Assembly (NCBI GenBank): GCA_018400545.1
Contig: JAGYLT010000002.1
Coordinates: forward strand, 1 to 29,400
Source of the DNA: Bacteroidales bacterium
Lineage (GTDB): Bacteria > Bacteroidota > Bacteroidia > Bacteroidales > 4484-276
Direction of reading: 5' to 3'
DNA length: 29,400 bases
A program made the position numbers and the translations under genes. This document shows positions 8,997-18,228 of the stretch, one piece after another (the first letter of the stretch is position 1; each line of letters starts with the position of its first letter). The notes beneath the pieces are model-generated. The model made no database searches, had not been told where the DNA came from, and saw only the letters and a list, made by a program, of their open reading frames with translations.

Positions 8997-9026
8997 CGGT
9001 AAAATTACAATCATTTATTAATTATT

Positions 9027-9257
9027 ATGAGCATATCAAACTTACACTATATTACTGATAAACACGGGCAAAGGAGCGGTGTTCAACTACCAATTAAGGA
9101 TTGGGAGGAGATTAAAAAACAACTTGAGGAACTGGAACGCCTAAGGAATAAAAAGCGGTTTCTTTCTGAACTTGCCGAAGCAATTGAAGAAATGAAAAAA
9201 ATTAAAAATGGTAAGGCATTAGCGCGCGACGCTGAAGACTTTCTTGATGAACTATAA
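9027..9257 (+). CDS. Type II antitoxin
   Basis: A 76-residue acidic protein. The N-terminal YITDKHGQRSGVQLPIKDWE segment resembles the strand-helix start of Phd/YefM-like antitoxins. A charged helical stretch follows (about 20-60), and the acidic tail EDFLDEL is the type that typically wraps the toxin. The stop overlaps the toxin start by 11 bases, the usual translational coupling that keeps antitoxin in excess. It is expected to bind and inhibit the neighbouring toxin and autoregulate the promoter near 8989. The fold assignment is tentative. Confidence 0.75.
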   Translation: MSISNLHYITDKHGQRSGVQLPIKDWEEIKKQLEELERLRNKKRFLSELAEAIEEMKKIKNGKALARDAEDFLDEL

Positions 9258-9579
9258 AATAAAGACCATACCCGTTTTTGAACAGCAGGCCAAACGTCTT
9301 ACAAAAAAATACCCGTCTCTGAAAAAGGAACTTCAAACATTGATTTACACACTTAAAGAAGAGCCCACCAGAGGAATACCTATCGGATTTGATTGTTACA
9401 AAATAAGACTTGCAATTGCAAGTAAAGGAAAAGGTAAGTCTGGTGGCGCGAGGGTTATCACGCACCTGATTTATAAAAACGAAACCGTTTATCTTTTGAC
9501 TATTTTCGATAAATCTGAGATGAAAAATCTGTCCGATCAGGAAATGCTTAAATTCATTAAGTTAATCCCAAACCTGTAA
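9247..9579 (+). CDS. RelE/ParE-superfamily toxin
   Basis: A 110-residue basic protein. I chose the ATG at 9247 rather than the TTG one codon earlier. The layout is that of RelE/ParE toxins: an N-terminal strand (YKIKTIPVFEQQAKRL), two helices (about 10-45), then strands carrying YKIRLAIASKGKGKSGGARVITHL and the C-terminal VYLLTIFDKSE. The GKSGGARVI segment is typical of this superfamily in Bacteroidota and cyanobacteria. Members either cleave ribosome-bound mRNA or inhibit gyrase; the sequence alone does not decide which. It overlaps the antitoxin by 11 bases, converges on tolC, and no terminator is seen after it. Confidence 0.82.
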   Translation: MNYKIKTIPVFEQQAKRLTKKYPSLKKELQTLIYTLKEEPTRGIPIGFDCYKIRLAIASKGKGKSGGARVITHLIYKNETVYLLTIFDKSEMKNLSDQEMLKFIKLIPNL

Positions 9580-9661
9580 ACTTGCCCTTTATAAACTTAA
9601 CCCGTATTCATATTTTATTTTAGCCAGACGACACATTACAACGAATATCGTAGAATATCAT

Positions 9662-11140
9662 TTACCTCAATTTCTCAAAATCGATGGAAATTTCTTTTTC
9701 TGCCTTAAAATCATAAAGGGTAAGCTGGCGCAACTGGTAATAATTGGTCCAGTAGGTTTGCAGGCTGCGGATAAAATTGATCCGCGACTGGTCGTTGCTG
9801 TTTTGCGCATCCCGCAGGTTGATGATGTCGATCCTGCCGATGAGATAGCGTTGTTTGGCGATGTCGAAACCTTTTTTTGCCACGGTATCGGCCTTGGCGG
9901 CTATTTCTAACTGGCGTTGTTGCATCAGGAAATTTTGCACCTGCAAATACACGTCCTGCTCAAAGTCGATGCGCTCCTGCTCCACTGCCGTGCGGATGAT
10001 TTCCCGGTCGGATTCGGCAATTTTTATCCGGCCTTTGGCCAGGCCCCAGTCGAGAATCGGGACGGATACTCCCAGTGAAACCTGCTGCGAATTTTGCGGA
10101 TTTTCATAAACTTCGGTGAAATCACCGGCATTTTGCGACAGACCATACTGCGCAAAAAGATTGGCACTGAAACGGTCGGTGGTCTTGGCCCGGTTCACTT
10201 CGCGGTCGGCTTCCAGCAGCCGACGTTCAAATGACAGCATAGCTGAATTGCTGTTCTTTGCCCAGGCTACCGCTTCATCAATTTTTACATCAAAAAAAGA
10301 AATATCTTCCACAGGTGGAATCAGTTCGATGGGCGTTTCGTCCTTAATGCGCAGGTACGACTTCAGCTTAAACATGCGGTTCTCCAGTTCGATGAGGTTG
10401 CTTTCAACGGCTGCCTGTGCCTGGAGCAAACTTAGTTCGAGTTGTAACAGATCGTTCTCCGGAATCTTTCCAAGGTTAAAACGCCCCACACCAATTTTAT
10501 ACAGGGTGTCGTAATTGGCTTCATTTTGCTCTTCGATTTTTTGCCGTATCTGCGAAACCAGCAGACTGAAAAAATAATTGGTAGCTGTGATGGCAACCTG
10601 TTCAACATCTTCGAGATATTGCTGTTTGGCCTCGTTGTATCTTATTGGATCGATTTTTTTGGACCATTTGTATGGATTGAAAGTGAAAATATTTTGCTGA
10701 TAGCCCAAAATCAGCGGAGAGCTCAGCCATGCTGAGGAATCGGAATCCAGGTAATCTATGCGTTGAAGCTGAGAAGACAGAAAAACGCTTCCTCCGGTGA
10801 GCCCCACATTTTTTCGCAAAGAAATGCCTGCAGAAGTATTGGCCTGTGAAATTTCGCGGAAAGCATCGGAGCCATCAGGCTGGGTAACGCTGATGATGGA
10901 CCGGGTGAAGTTTGGGATGGTGGCATTCAGGCGCAATTCGGGAAGGAGCTCGGCCCTGGAAGTACGCATTTCCCAGAAAGCTTTCAGAAAGCGGTTTTTG
11001 GCCGACAGCGCATCAGGCGATTGTGTTTGGGCTATCCGGATAACCTCATCCAGCGTTAGCTGCCGTTTAAGTGATTGGGCAGCTAGGCCACCCGAAAATA
11101 CTATGATTAGAAGCGTTGTAAATATTTTATATTTTATCAT
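9662..11140 (-). CDS. tolC: TolC-family outer-membrane efflux protein
   Basis: A 492-residue outer-membrane channel protein with a signal peptide (1 to about 22, ending LAAQ). The mature part opens with RQLTLDEVIRIAQTQSPD, the hallmark first helix of the outer-membrane efflux family, followed by the long coiled-coil helices and strands of the two family repeats. TolC trimers connect inner-membrane exporters to the outside through a periplasmic adaptor. The likely partners are the HlyD adaptor and MacB-type permease at 14572-17170, but the RecQ-PRTase and DprA genes intervene. The gap to the dprA-like stop is only 26 bases, so it probably remains on the same transcript. Confidence 0.93.
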   Translation of the reverse strand: MIKYKIFTTLLIIVFSGGLAAQSLKRQLTLDEVIRIAQTQSPDALSAKNRFLKAFWEMRTSRAELLPELRLNATIPNFTRSIISVTQPDGSDAFREISQANTSAGISLRKNVGLTGGSVFLSSQLQRIDYLDSDSSAWLSSPLILGYQQNIFTFNPYKWSKKIDPIRYNEAKQQYLEDVEQVAITATNYFFSLLVSQIRQKIEEQNEANYDTLYKIGVGRFNLGKIPENDLLQLELSLLQAQAAVESNLIELENRMFKLKSYLRIKDETPIELIPPVEDISFFDVKIDEAVAWAKNSNSAMLSFERRLLEADREVNRAKTTDRFSANLFAQYGLSQNAGDFTEVYENPQNSQQVSLGVSVPILDWGLAKGRIKIAESDREIIRTAVEQERIDFEQDVYLQVQNFLMQQRQLEIAAKADTVAKKGFDIAKQRYLIGRIDIINLRDAQNSNDQSRINFIRSLQTYWTNYYQLRQLTLYDFKAEKEISIDFEKLR

Positions 11141-11166
11141 GGTAAATCTTTTGAACTAAGCTTTTA

Positions 11167-12300
11167 TTAATCGAATAATGTTTTTTGAGTTGGGACAGTC
11201 CTGGTTTTATGTGCAAATTTTAGCGGTTTCCCTTGTACAGTTATTACATCTTTTTGAGCTTTTAAAAAACGTGTAACCTGCTGGGTTTTCCAGTCTATAT
11301 TTAAAGTTTCTATAATTTTTTTCGCCGTGTAAACTCCTTTTGTTAATAATTCAATAATCTTTGCTTCGGTGTCATTCAGCGCAGGTTCTTCAATCATCGA
11401 TGGTGTCTCTGCTTTCGTTTCGTAAACAAGCAGGTTTCCTGAATCATTAACTGCTTTTCCTCCTTTTGAAATCAAAATATTGTTTGCGTTTTTTTCGACC
11501 GGGTTTGATTTTCTAACGTAAATGTCCCTTCCTTTTCGCAAACCGTCCATTACCCCCGACCAGGTGCCACCTTTTTCGCCCGATTCAGCAACGTAAATTT
11601 CTGATGCGAGGCCGTAAATAATTGGGTTGCGCCCCATGGCCTGTTGTACACTCCAGGGGGCTTTGGGGTGGTAGGTGCTCACCACCAACACATCGCCTTC
11701 AACAATTTGCTTATAATATTTTTTGTAGCCCGATTGGAAGGTTGCAATGCCCTGAGGAAGAACAATTATACTCTGGCCTTTGTATTTCAATGCCGAATCA
11801 AGAGCCTGTTTATCCACACCTTTGGCAAAACCGCTAACAATAACTTTATAATCTTTTGATGCTTTTTTTGCAACATGATCGGTGAAATTCAACGAAATAT
11901 CATTTGCATTGCGTGATCCAACAATGGCAATAGATTTTTCTTTCATTATTTGCAAATTACCTTTTGCGTATATCAGAGGCGGGGCATAAGTGCGGCCCAG
12001 GTTCTTTTTTAAAGTTGGTGAGTAATCTTTGGAAGTAATAGGCAGAATGTTGTAACCCTGGTTTAACAGGTCCTCAATTAAGAATGCGTAATTTGAGAGT
12101 TCATTTTTGGCCTCTTCGAAATGGCTTGCTTCATTTGGATTCAAATCATAATCGTTTTGCCAGGCTGAATGATCCAATTCAAAAAAGTCAACAATTGATT
12201 TGTTTTGTTCAAACAGCCGGACAATGATCTCATTTTTCTTTTTGGTTTTAATTTTTGGAACGTGTGCCAAAGCCAGCCAGTATGTTAATTCTTTATTCAT
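11167..12300 (-). CDS. Divergent DprA/Smf-family protein, partner of the RecQ-PRTase
   Basis: A 377-residue DprA-like protein. An extended N-terminal helical region (1-110) precedes the Rossmann domain. Visible family motifs are SIAIVGSRNA (123-132), VIVSGFAKGVDKQALDSAL (153-171), VLPQGI (180-185), GRNPIIYGLA (223-232, carrying the RN of the DprA core) and GGTWSGV (244-250). A winged-helix domain follows at about 307-360. Canonical DprA loads RecA onto incoming single-stranded DNA. This copy departs from the housekeeping type at the N-terminus and lies 11 bases after the RecQ-PRTase stop, so it is more likely a dedicated partner. In ShosTA, as I recall it, a DprA-domain protein is the antitoxin to a PRTase toxin. 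The DNA is AT-richer than that of the flanking tolC and permease genes. Confidence 0.88.
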   Translation of the reverse strand: MNKELTYWLALAHVPKIKTKKKNEIIVRLFEQNKSIVDFFELDHSAWQNDYDLNPNEASHFEEAKNELSNYAFLIEDLLNQGYNILPITSKDYSPTLKKNLGRTYAPPLIYAKGNLQIMKEKSIAIVGSRNANDISLNFTDHVAKKASKDYKVIVSGFAKGVDKQALDSALKYKGQSIIVLPQGIATFQSGYKKYYKQIVEGDVLVVSTYHPKAPWSVQQAMGRNPIIYGLASEIYVAESGEKGGTWSGVMDGLRKGRDIYVRKSNPVEKNANNILISKGGKAVNDSGNLLVYETKAETPSMIEEPALNDTEAKIIELLTKGVYTAKKIIETLNIDWKTQQVTRFLKAQKDVITVQGKPLKFAHKTRTVPTQKTLFD

Positions 12301-12311
12301 ATTTCAATCGG

Positions 12312-14534
12312 TTAAATATCTCCACCAACGGTTCTTGCTATTACCAGTGGTGCTATTTTTAAAACTCCAAATTTAGTTAAAACATTGCCAATTTCTTTCA
12401 TGGTAGCACCACTATCAAAAATATCATCGAAAAGTAATACCGATTTTCCGGTTAGTTCGCCGGGATGCGTGTAGGTAAATTTGTTTTCCACATTTTCTTT
12501 TTTCAAATATGCATTTTTAAAAATTTTTTGAGCCTGCGATTTTTCGGTTTTTATCAACTTATGGGATATTGGAATTCTAAGAACCTTTGATAACTTCAAA
12601 GCAAAATTTTTAACCAGGTCGCCTGATTCAGTTGGTGGAACATATACCATCAGATCAAATTTTTCATCTCCAAATTTTTTCCTGAAAGCCTTAAGGCATA
12701 GTTTGAGCAAAAAATCAGGGAAGTCTCCGCCATTTTCGTATTTGCTTCGGTGAATTGCCTGCCCGACATTCGAAACCCCGTAATAACTTGATGCTACACC
12801 ATTTACAATTTTTGATTTTGATAAATGATGATCCAATAAAATGAAAAAATGCTCTTGTTTTTCTTCAGGCAGTTTCCTGATTTTTTCTTTCAGGATTTCA
12901 ATATTATCATAACAAATTGCTTTTCCACCTTCCTCTCCGATCAGGATTTTATTATCATCATCCAATGTAAGGTAATACTTGTGTTCTTCAGTCTGCGTTG
13001 TTGTTTTTGGAGCGGTGTGAAGTGTGGGGAAATAGCTTTGCCTAAAATTTGATAATTGTTTTTTTGCTTTATCACCAATATTTAAGGCAAGCGTTTGCAG
13101 ATTTGTATTGTCACAATTTTTATCATCATATGGGGAATCATCGCCCAAATAATCGCACAAAAATTTCATTCTTGAACTTTTGAGATTAACATAAGCAATC
13201 ATCGAATGAAGTTCCTTTAATTTTTGATTTCTAAGTTCATCAAAGCTTTTTGTGTTGAGGTCGGGGGCATTAAACTGATATTCGTATTTTTTACATTTTC
13301 CGTACAAAACCTCCCTGATGATTCCCTGTTCGATTAGGTCGGCTTTAATAACTCTAACCTGGTTTGATTTAGAATTTATTGCTTTAATAATTTCCTGTTC
13401 GCCCAATGGTTCCTGTTTGAGCACACTGATAACTTTTTTATAATGGTTCAGCCCCGGGCGGCCTCCATCAATAAATGCTTTTGGAAGTTTGTAATCTTCT
13501 TCTGTTCCGTTTTTATCGTTGGAGGAGTTATAAAACAAAATTAAATAACTGGGTTGGCCGTCTCTTCCTGCTCTCCCAATTTCCTGATAATAATGTATTG
13601 GCGAAGCCGGTATTTGTGTGTGTACAATGAAACGGATGTCGGGTTTATCAATTCCCATTCCGAGGGCATTTGTCGAAATAACAGCCTTCCACTTATTTTG
13701 CATCAAACCGTTTTCGATTTCCTTACGCGATTCGGCATCAAGCCCGGCATTGTATTCTATTGTGTTAATGCCCAAAAACCTAAACCAGCGCGAATATATT
13801 TCTGTATTTACCCTTGTTCCGGTATATATTATTCCGTTTCCTTTTAGCCGGGCCAAATGCTCTGCCAACCACAGCAATTTTTCATCTTCTGAGGCTACTT
13901 TTATCACGAACAATCTGAAATTTTCCCGGATCAGTTTTCCGCGAATGGTTTTGATGTTTCCCGATATTTGTTCTTCGATATCTTGCTGCACACGTTTGGT
14001 TGCCGTTGCTGTTGTGGCCAATACCGGCAAATGATTTGGCAATAATTTCACAAGGTTTATAATCCTTCTGAAAGCAGGCCTGAAATCGTGTCCCCACACC
14101 GAAATTGTGTGCGCTTCGTCAATAACCACCATTGCCAGATTCATTTTGCGGGTAGCCTCAATCCACTCCTGGTTTTCCTGCCGTTCGGGAGCTATATAGA
14201 GAATTTTGAGTTTTCCGTTTACGGCATCCTCAATGGTTTGAGTGTTTTCTTCCTTGCTTTGTTCCGAATTGATGAAGCGGGCCTCAATACCTTTTTGGTT
14301 TAAAGCCTTTACCTGGTCTCTCATCAAAGCAATTAGTGGAGAAAAAACAACGGTGAGTCCTTGAAATTGTGTGGCAGGAAACTGGAAACAAAGCGATTTT
14401 CCGAAGCCTGTTTTTTCGATTAATAAAACCCTTTTCCCCTGAAATAATAAATCAATGGTTTCCCACTGTTTATCAAAAAAACGATCGAAACCAAAAGTAT
14501 TTTTTAACCTTATTTCAGCTTCTTTTCTATTCAA
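12312..14534 (-). CDS. RecQ-type helicase fused to a phosphoribosyltransferase domain
   Basis: A 740-residue protein. The superfamily 2 helicase motifs are complete: Q-motif Gln23, Walker A TGFGKS (42-47), DEAH (139-142), TTATAT (174-179), VISTNALGMGIDKPDIRF (285-302) and QEIGRAGRDG (317-326). The RecQ zinc region (454-477) keeps only one of the four usual cysteines. After a linker (about 490-520), the C-terminus forms a ComF-like PRTase: VYVPP (630-634) and the PRPP-binding motif VLLFDDIFDSGAT (699-711), with both Asp residues and SGAT intact. No HRDC domain is seen. The start is a TTG (14534-14532): no in-frame ATG precedes Walker A and an in-frame stop lies five codons upstream. It forms a pair with the dprA-like gene. 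Confidence 0.9.
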   Translation of the reverse strand: MNRKEAEIRLKNTFGFDRFFDKQWETIDLLFQGKRVLLIEKTGFGKSLCFQFPATQFQGLTVVFSPLIALMRDQVKALNQKGIEARFINSEQSKEENTQTIEDAVNGKLKILYIAPERQENQEWIEATRKMNLAMVVIDEAHTISVWGHDFRPAFRRIINLVKLLPNHLPVLATTATATKRVQQDIEEQISGNIKTIRGKLIRENFRLFVIKVASEDEKLLWLAEHLARLKGNGIIYTGTRVNTEIYSRWFRFLGINTIEYNAGLDAESRKEIENGLMQNKWKAVISTNALGMGIDKPDIRFIVHTQIPASPIHYYQEIGRAGRDGQPSYLILFYNSSNDKNGTEEDYKLPKAFIDGGRPGLNHYKKVISVLKQEPLGEQEIIKAINSKSNQVRVIKADLIEQGIIREVLYGKCKKYEYQFNAPDLNTKSFDELRNQKLKELHSMIAYVNLKSSRMKFLCDYLGDDSPYDDKNCDNTNLQTLALNIGDKAKKQLSNFRQSYFPTLHTAPKTTTQTEEHKYYLTLDDDNKILIGEEGGKAICYDNIEILKEKIRKLPEEKQEHFFILLDHHLSKSKIVNGVASSYYGVSNVGQAIHRSKYENGGDFPDFLLKLCLKAFRKKFGDEKFDLMVYVPPTESGDLVKNFALKLSKVLRIPISHKLIKTEKSQAQKIFKNAYLKKENVENKFTYTHPGELTGKSVLLFDDIFDSGATMKEIGNVLTKFGVLKIAPLVIARTVGGDI

Positions 14535-14571
14535 GGTTTTATTTGTGAGTCATTTAAATTTGAGAAAAAAA

Positions 14572-15903
14572 TCAATCATGCCTGAGCGAGGTCACCGGAT
14601 CCTGGTGTGCTGCCCTGCGTGCCGGCATCAGCCCAAAGACAATTCCCACCGTTGCCGATACGCCAAAAGATATCAGGATAGACACAAATGAAACAATGGT
14701 TAAAATATCTGTAACCTCCATAATTACCTTAGCCAGGATTACACCAAGTATCACCCCGATAAATCCTCCGGAAATACTAATGAGGGTAGCCTCAGCCACA
14801 AACTGAAAAATGATATCGGACCTTCGGGCACCCATGGCCATGCGCACCCCAATCTCACGAATACGTTCCATCACCGAGGCCAGCATAATATTCATGATTC
14901 CAATTCCGCCCACAATCAGCGAAATACTGGCAATGGCACCCAATACAATGTTAAAAATATCTTTCGTGCGCTGCTGCTGTTTGAGCAATAATTCGGGAAT
15001 CTTTATCTCAAAATCCTCCTGGTCGGCATGCCGTCTGATAAGCATTCGCTTTACAATGCCTGCTGTTTGCACAAGCTTTTCACTCTCCTCAAGTTGAATG
15101 ATAATTTTATCCAGTTGATTGATGTTTTTCTGCTGGACATTATCATTATTTCTTCTTCTAAGGTCGGCATTGGTGATTAGTGAGCGGTCTTTATAGCGCA
15201 GCAAAATGGTTTTGATGGGCACAAACACCGTATTGTTGAATTCGCTCACACCCAGATTTTCACTTGCCGATTCGTCAACAATCCGGCTTTTCAGCACACC
15301 GATCACTTCGAGCCAGATGTCACCGCATTTAATTCTTTTGCCAATTGGATTTTCCTGCTTAAAAAACCTGGCCCTGATTTCCGGCCCGATGATGCAAACC
15401 GGCTGGCCATTCTCGAGCTGAAATTCGTTAAACATATCCCCTTTGAGCAACTCGATGTTGAACACCTCAAAAAAGGCAGGTGTAACGCCTGAAAACTTGG
15501 CTGTTCGCCGGGTTCCGGATTTTACAACCGGTACTTTATACACCACCTCAGGGCTCACCAAAGCCACTCCGGGTATGATTTCCTTAAAACTTTCGGCATC
15601 GGCCAGCGTGAGGCCCGGGGAGAAATTTTTTCCGCCGGCATCGCTGCCCGAACTTTCAGAGCCCTCCTCATCGGTAGAAGTCTCGTCTTCACGATCGGGA
15701 AGGATGGGAGTTATCACGATGTTGTTTACACCCACCATTTTTATCTGTTCCAGGATTTCCTGCTGCGCTCCTTTTCCGATGGCCATCATGGCAATAACCG
15801 CTGCCACGCCAAAAATAATCCCAAGGGCCGTTAGCACCGACCTGAATTTGTTGGCGAACACGGCTTCGATGGCCGAATTGAGGTTATGTATATGACGTTT
15901 CAA
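14572..15903 (-). CDS. MacB-type ABC transporter permease
   Basis: A 443-residue inner-membrane permease of the MacB/FtsX class. A helix at about 22-42 (LTALGIIFGVAAVIAMMAIGKG) is followed by a periplasmic core domain (about 45-310) containing an acidic Ser-rich loop (71-92). Three C-terminal helices start near 316, with the FtsX-family motif MERIREIGVRMAMGARRSDI (345-364) and the closing PARRAA segment. There is no nucleotide-binding domain, unlike full MacB, and no ABC ATPase gene is in the window. The start is TTG (15903-15901); it agrees with the N-terminus expected for the family. The gap to the HlyD gene is 16 bases. Confidence 0.92.
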   Translation of the reverse strand: MKRHIHNLNSAIEAVFANKFRSVLTALGIIFGVAAVIAMMAIGKGAQQEILEQIKMVGVNNIVITPILPDREDETSTDEEGSESSGSDAGGKNFSPGLTLADAESFKEIIPGVALVSPEVVYKVPVVKSGTRRTAKFSGVTPAFFEVFNIELLKGDMFNEFQLENGQPVCIIGPEIRARFFKQENPIGKRIKCGDIWLEVIGVLKSRIVDESASENLGVSEFNNTVFVPIKTILLRYKDRSLITNADLRRRNNDNVQQKNINQLDKIIIQLEESEKLVQTAGIVKRMLIRRHADQEDFEIKIPELLLKQQQRTKDIFNIVLGAIASISLIVGGIGIMNIMLASVMERIREIGVRMAMGARRSDIIFQFVAEATLISISGGFIGVILGVILAKVIMEVTDILTIVSFVSILISFGVSATVGIVFGLMPARRAAHQDPVTSLRHD

Positions 15904-15919
15904 AATGGATGATTTCGGT

Positions 15920-17170
15920 TTATTCGTCGATGGTGTAGATGGTAAGGTCGTCCTCGTTATCAGGAACAGTCAGGTAAACTTCTTCTCCTTCCGAAAGACC
16001 TTTCTCGATGATGATTTCGTTTTCGTTGCTCGGACCAACAAGCACTTCTTTTTTAATGGTTCGCATTCCACGATCTGTAAACACGTAGGTGAGGGTATCG
16101 TTGTTGTGGATGGCTTCCAGCGGAATGTATAACACGCTGTCGTAGGCTGCCGTAATAATTTCGTTTTTGGTGGTCATGGAAGGACGCATAATGGAGTCGG
16201 ATTCATTAACTGCAATCACCACCTCAAACACTTTGGCATCCGAACCCTGATTTTGCTGCCCGATATTGGCAACCTCATCCACAACCCCGGTATAGCTGCG
16301 ATCAGGAAAGGCATCAATACTGATATTTACAAACTGCCCGGCTCTTACTTTTGAGATATCAATTTCATTCACATACGTTTTGGAGATCATGTTTGTCAAA
16401 TCAGGCAATTGCGCCACCACATTATCCCACGGACTGATGGATGATCCTGTTTCCGTTTTTCGGCCCCGCCAGTCGCGCTTGTAGATAATCATACCCGGCT
16501 TGGGAGCAAAAACCGTAAACGTTCCGAGAATATCAAGCATGCGTTGTTTCTTTCTCCGGGCCTGCTCAAGGGTTGCCGAAACTTCCTGCATCTCGGCCTT
16601 GGCCTTTTCGTACTTCAGATCGTAATTTTCAACAGCCTGATTGTATGCACGTTCTGATTTTTCCCTGGTAATCTTTGCCTGACGCTGGGTAGCCGGCGGT
16701 TCAAATTTCGACTGGTCCACGGCAATTTGTGCTTCTTCCATGGCGAACTTCAGGTTCACCAGTTCATCGCGCGTGCTTCGCAGGTTCAGGGAAGTATCGA
16801 GCATGGTTTTGGTGTACTGCGATTCCAGCTTTTCCAACTCGGTTTCCAGGTCCTTCAATTTGCTTTCTACCTCGGTTTTGTCCAGGGAAGCCACAAATTC
16901 ACCGGAATCAACGATGGTTCCTTCAGGAATCAACCTGTTGATCTTGATATCTCCCCAAATCTGGATGGAGCGCAGGTTGTCGGGCCCAAAAATGTTTTCA
17001 GAGTTTTTGGCCTCAAGTTCTCCGGTGGTTACCACATTCACTTCAAAAAGCCCGTAACTTACGGGCACTTTGATAGATTGTACATCCCGGCCATCGTCGC
17101 CTGCAAAATACCAGGTTACCAGAATCAGGGCCAGGGCAACGGCAAGGGTGATGTAAATTTTGTTTTTCAT
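15920..17170 (-). CDS. HlyD/MacA-type periplasmic adaptor
   Basis: A 416-residue membrane-fusion protein that should bridge the inner-membrane permease to TolC. One N-terminal anchor helix lies at about 5-21. A first lipoyl half-motif (IKINRLIPEGTIVDSGEFV, about 76-94) leads into a long coiled-coil hairpin (about 97-215), then the returning lipoyl strand (FTVFAPKPGMIIY), a beta barrel (VNEIDISKVRAGQFVNI) and the membrane-proximal C-terminal domain. It is immediately upstream of the permease (16-base gap), so the two are surely co-expressed. The substrate is unknown. Confidence 0.93.
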   Translation of the reverse strand: MKNKIYITLAVALALILVTWYFAGDDGRDVQSIKVPVSYGLFEVNVVTTGELEAKNSENIFGPDNLRSIQIWGDIKINRLIPEGTIVDSGEFVASLDKTEVESKLKDLETELEKLESQYTKTMLDTSLNLRSTRDELVNLKFAMEEAQIAVDQSKFEPPATQRQAKITREKSERAYNQAVENYDLKYEKAKAEMQEVSATLEQARRKKQRMLDILGTFTVFAPKPGMIIYKRDWRGRKTETGSSISPWDNVVAQLPDLTNMISKTYVNEIDISKVRAGQFVNISIDAFPDRSYTGVVDEVANIGQQNQGSDAKVFEVVIAVNESDSIMRPSMTTKNEIITAAYDSVLYIPLEAIHNNDTLTYVFTDRGMRTIKKEVLVGPSNENEIIIEKGLSEGEEVYLTVPDNEDDLTIYTIDE

Positions 17171-17205
17171 TTTTTCCGGCGGGTTAAATCCATATCATAA
17201 TTCTA

Positions 17206-18180
<975 letters not shown>

Positions 18181-18228
18181 AATCTGCTTAATTTTCGATT
18201 TTACTGTTTAATTGATGGTTAAAAGGAA

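Noticed and set aside
8891..9026. Possible glycine or folate riboswitch upstream of glyA
   Set aside because: The leader after the predicted start is only about 45 bases and shows no conserved riboswitch core.
9643..9659. Direct repeat GAATATC ... GAATATC beside the tolC stop
   Set aside because: Only 7 bases, AT-rich and without a partner at the other edge of the accessory genes; not supportable as an attachment site or target duplication.
11167..12300. Reading the DprA gene as the housekeeping competence dprA
   Set aside because: The long divergent N-terminus, AT-rich composition and tight pairing with RecQ-PRTase fit a dedicated partner better, though a competence role cannot be excluded.
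11141..14571. Target-site duplications or inverted repeats bounding the RecQ-PRTase/DprA pair
   Set aside because: Comparison by eye of the two junction gaps (14535-14571 and 11141-11166) showed no shared repeat, so no mobile-element boundary is claimed.
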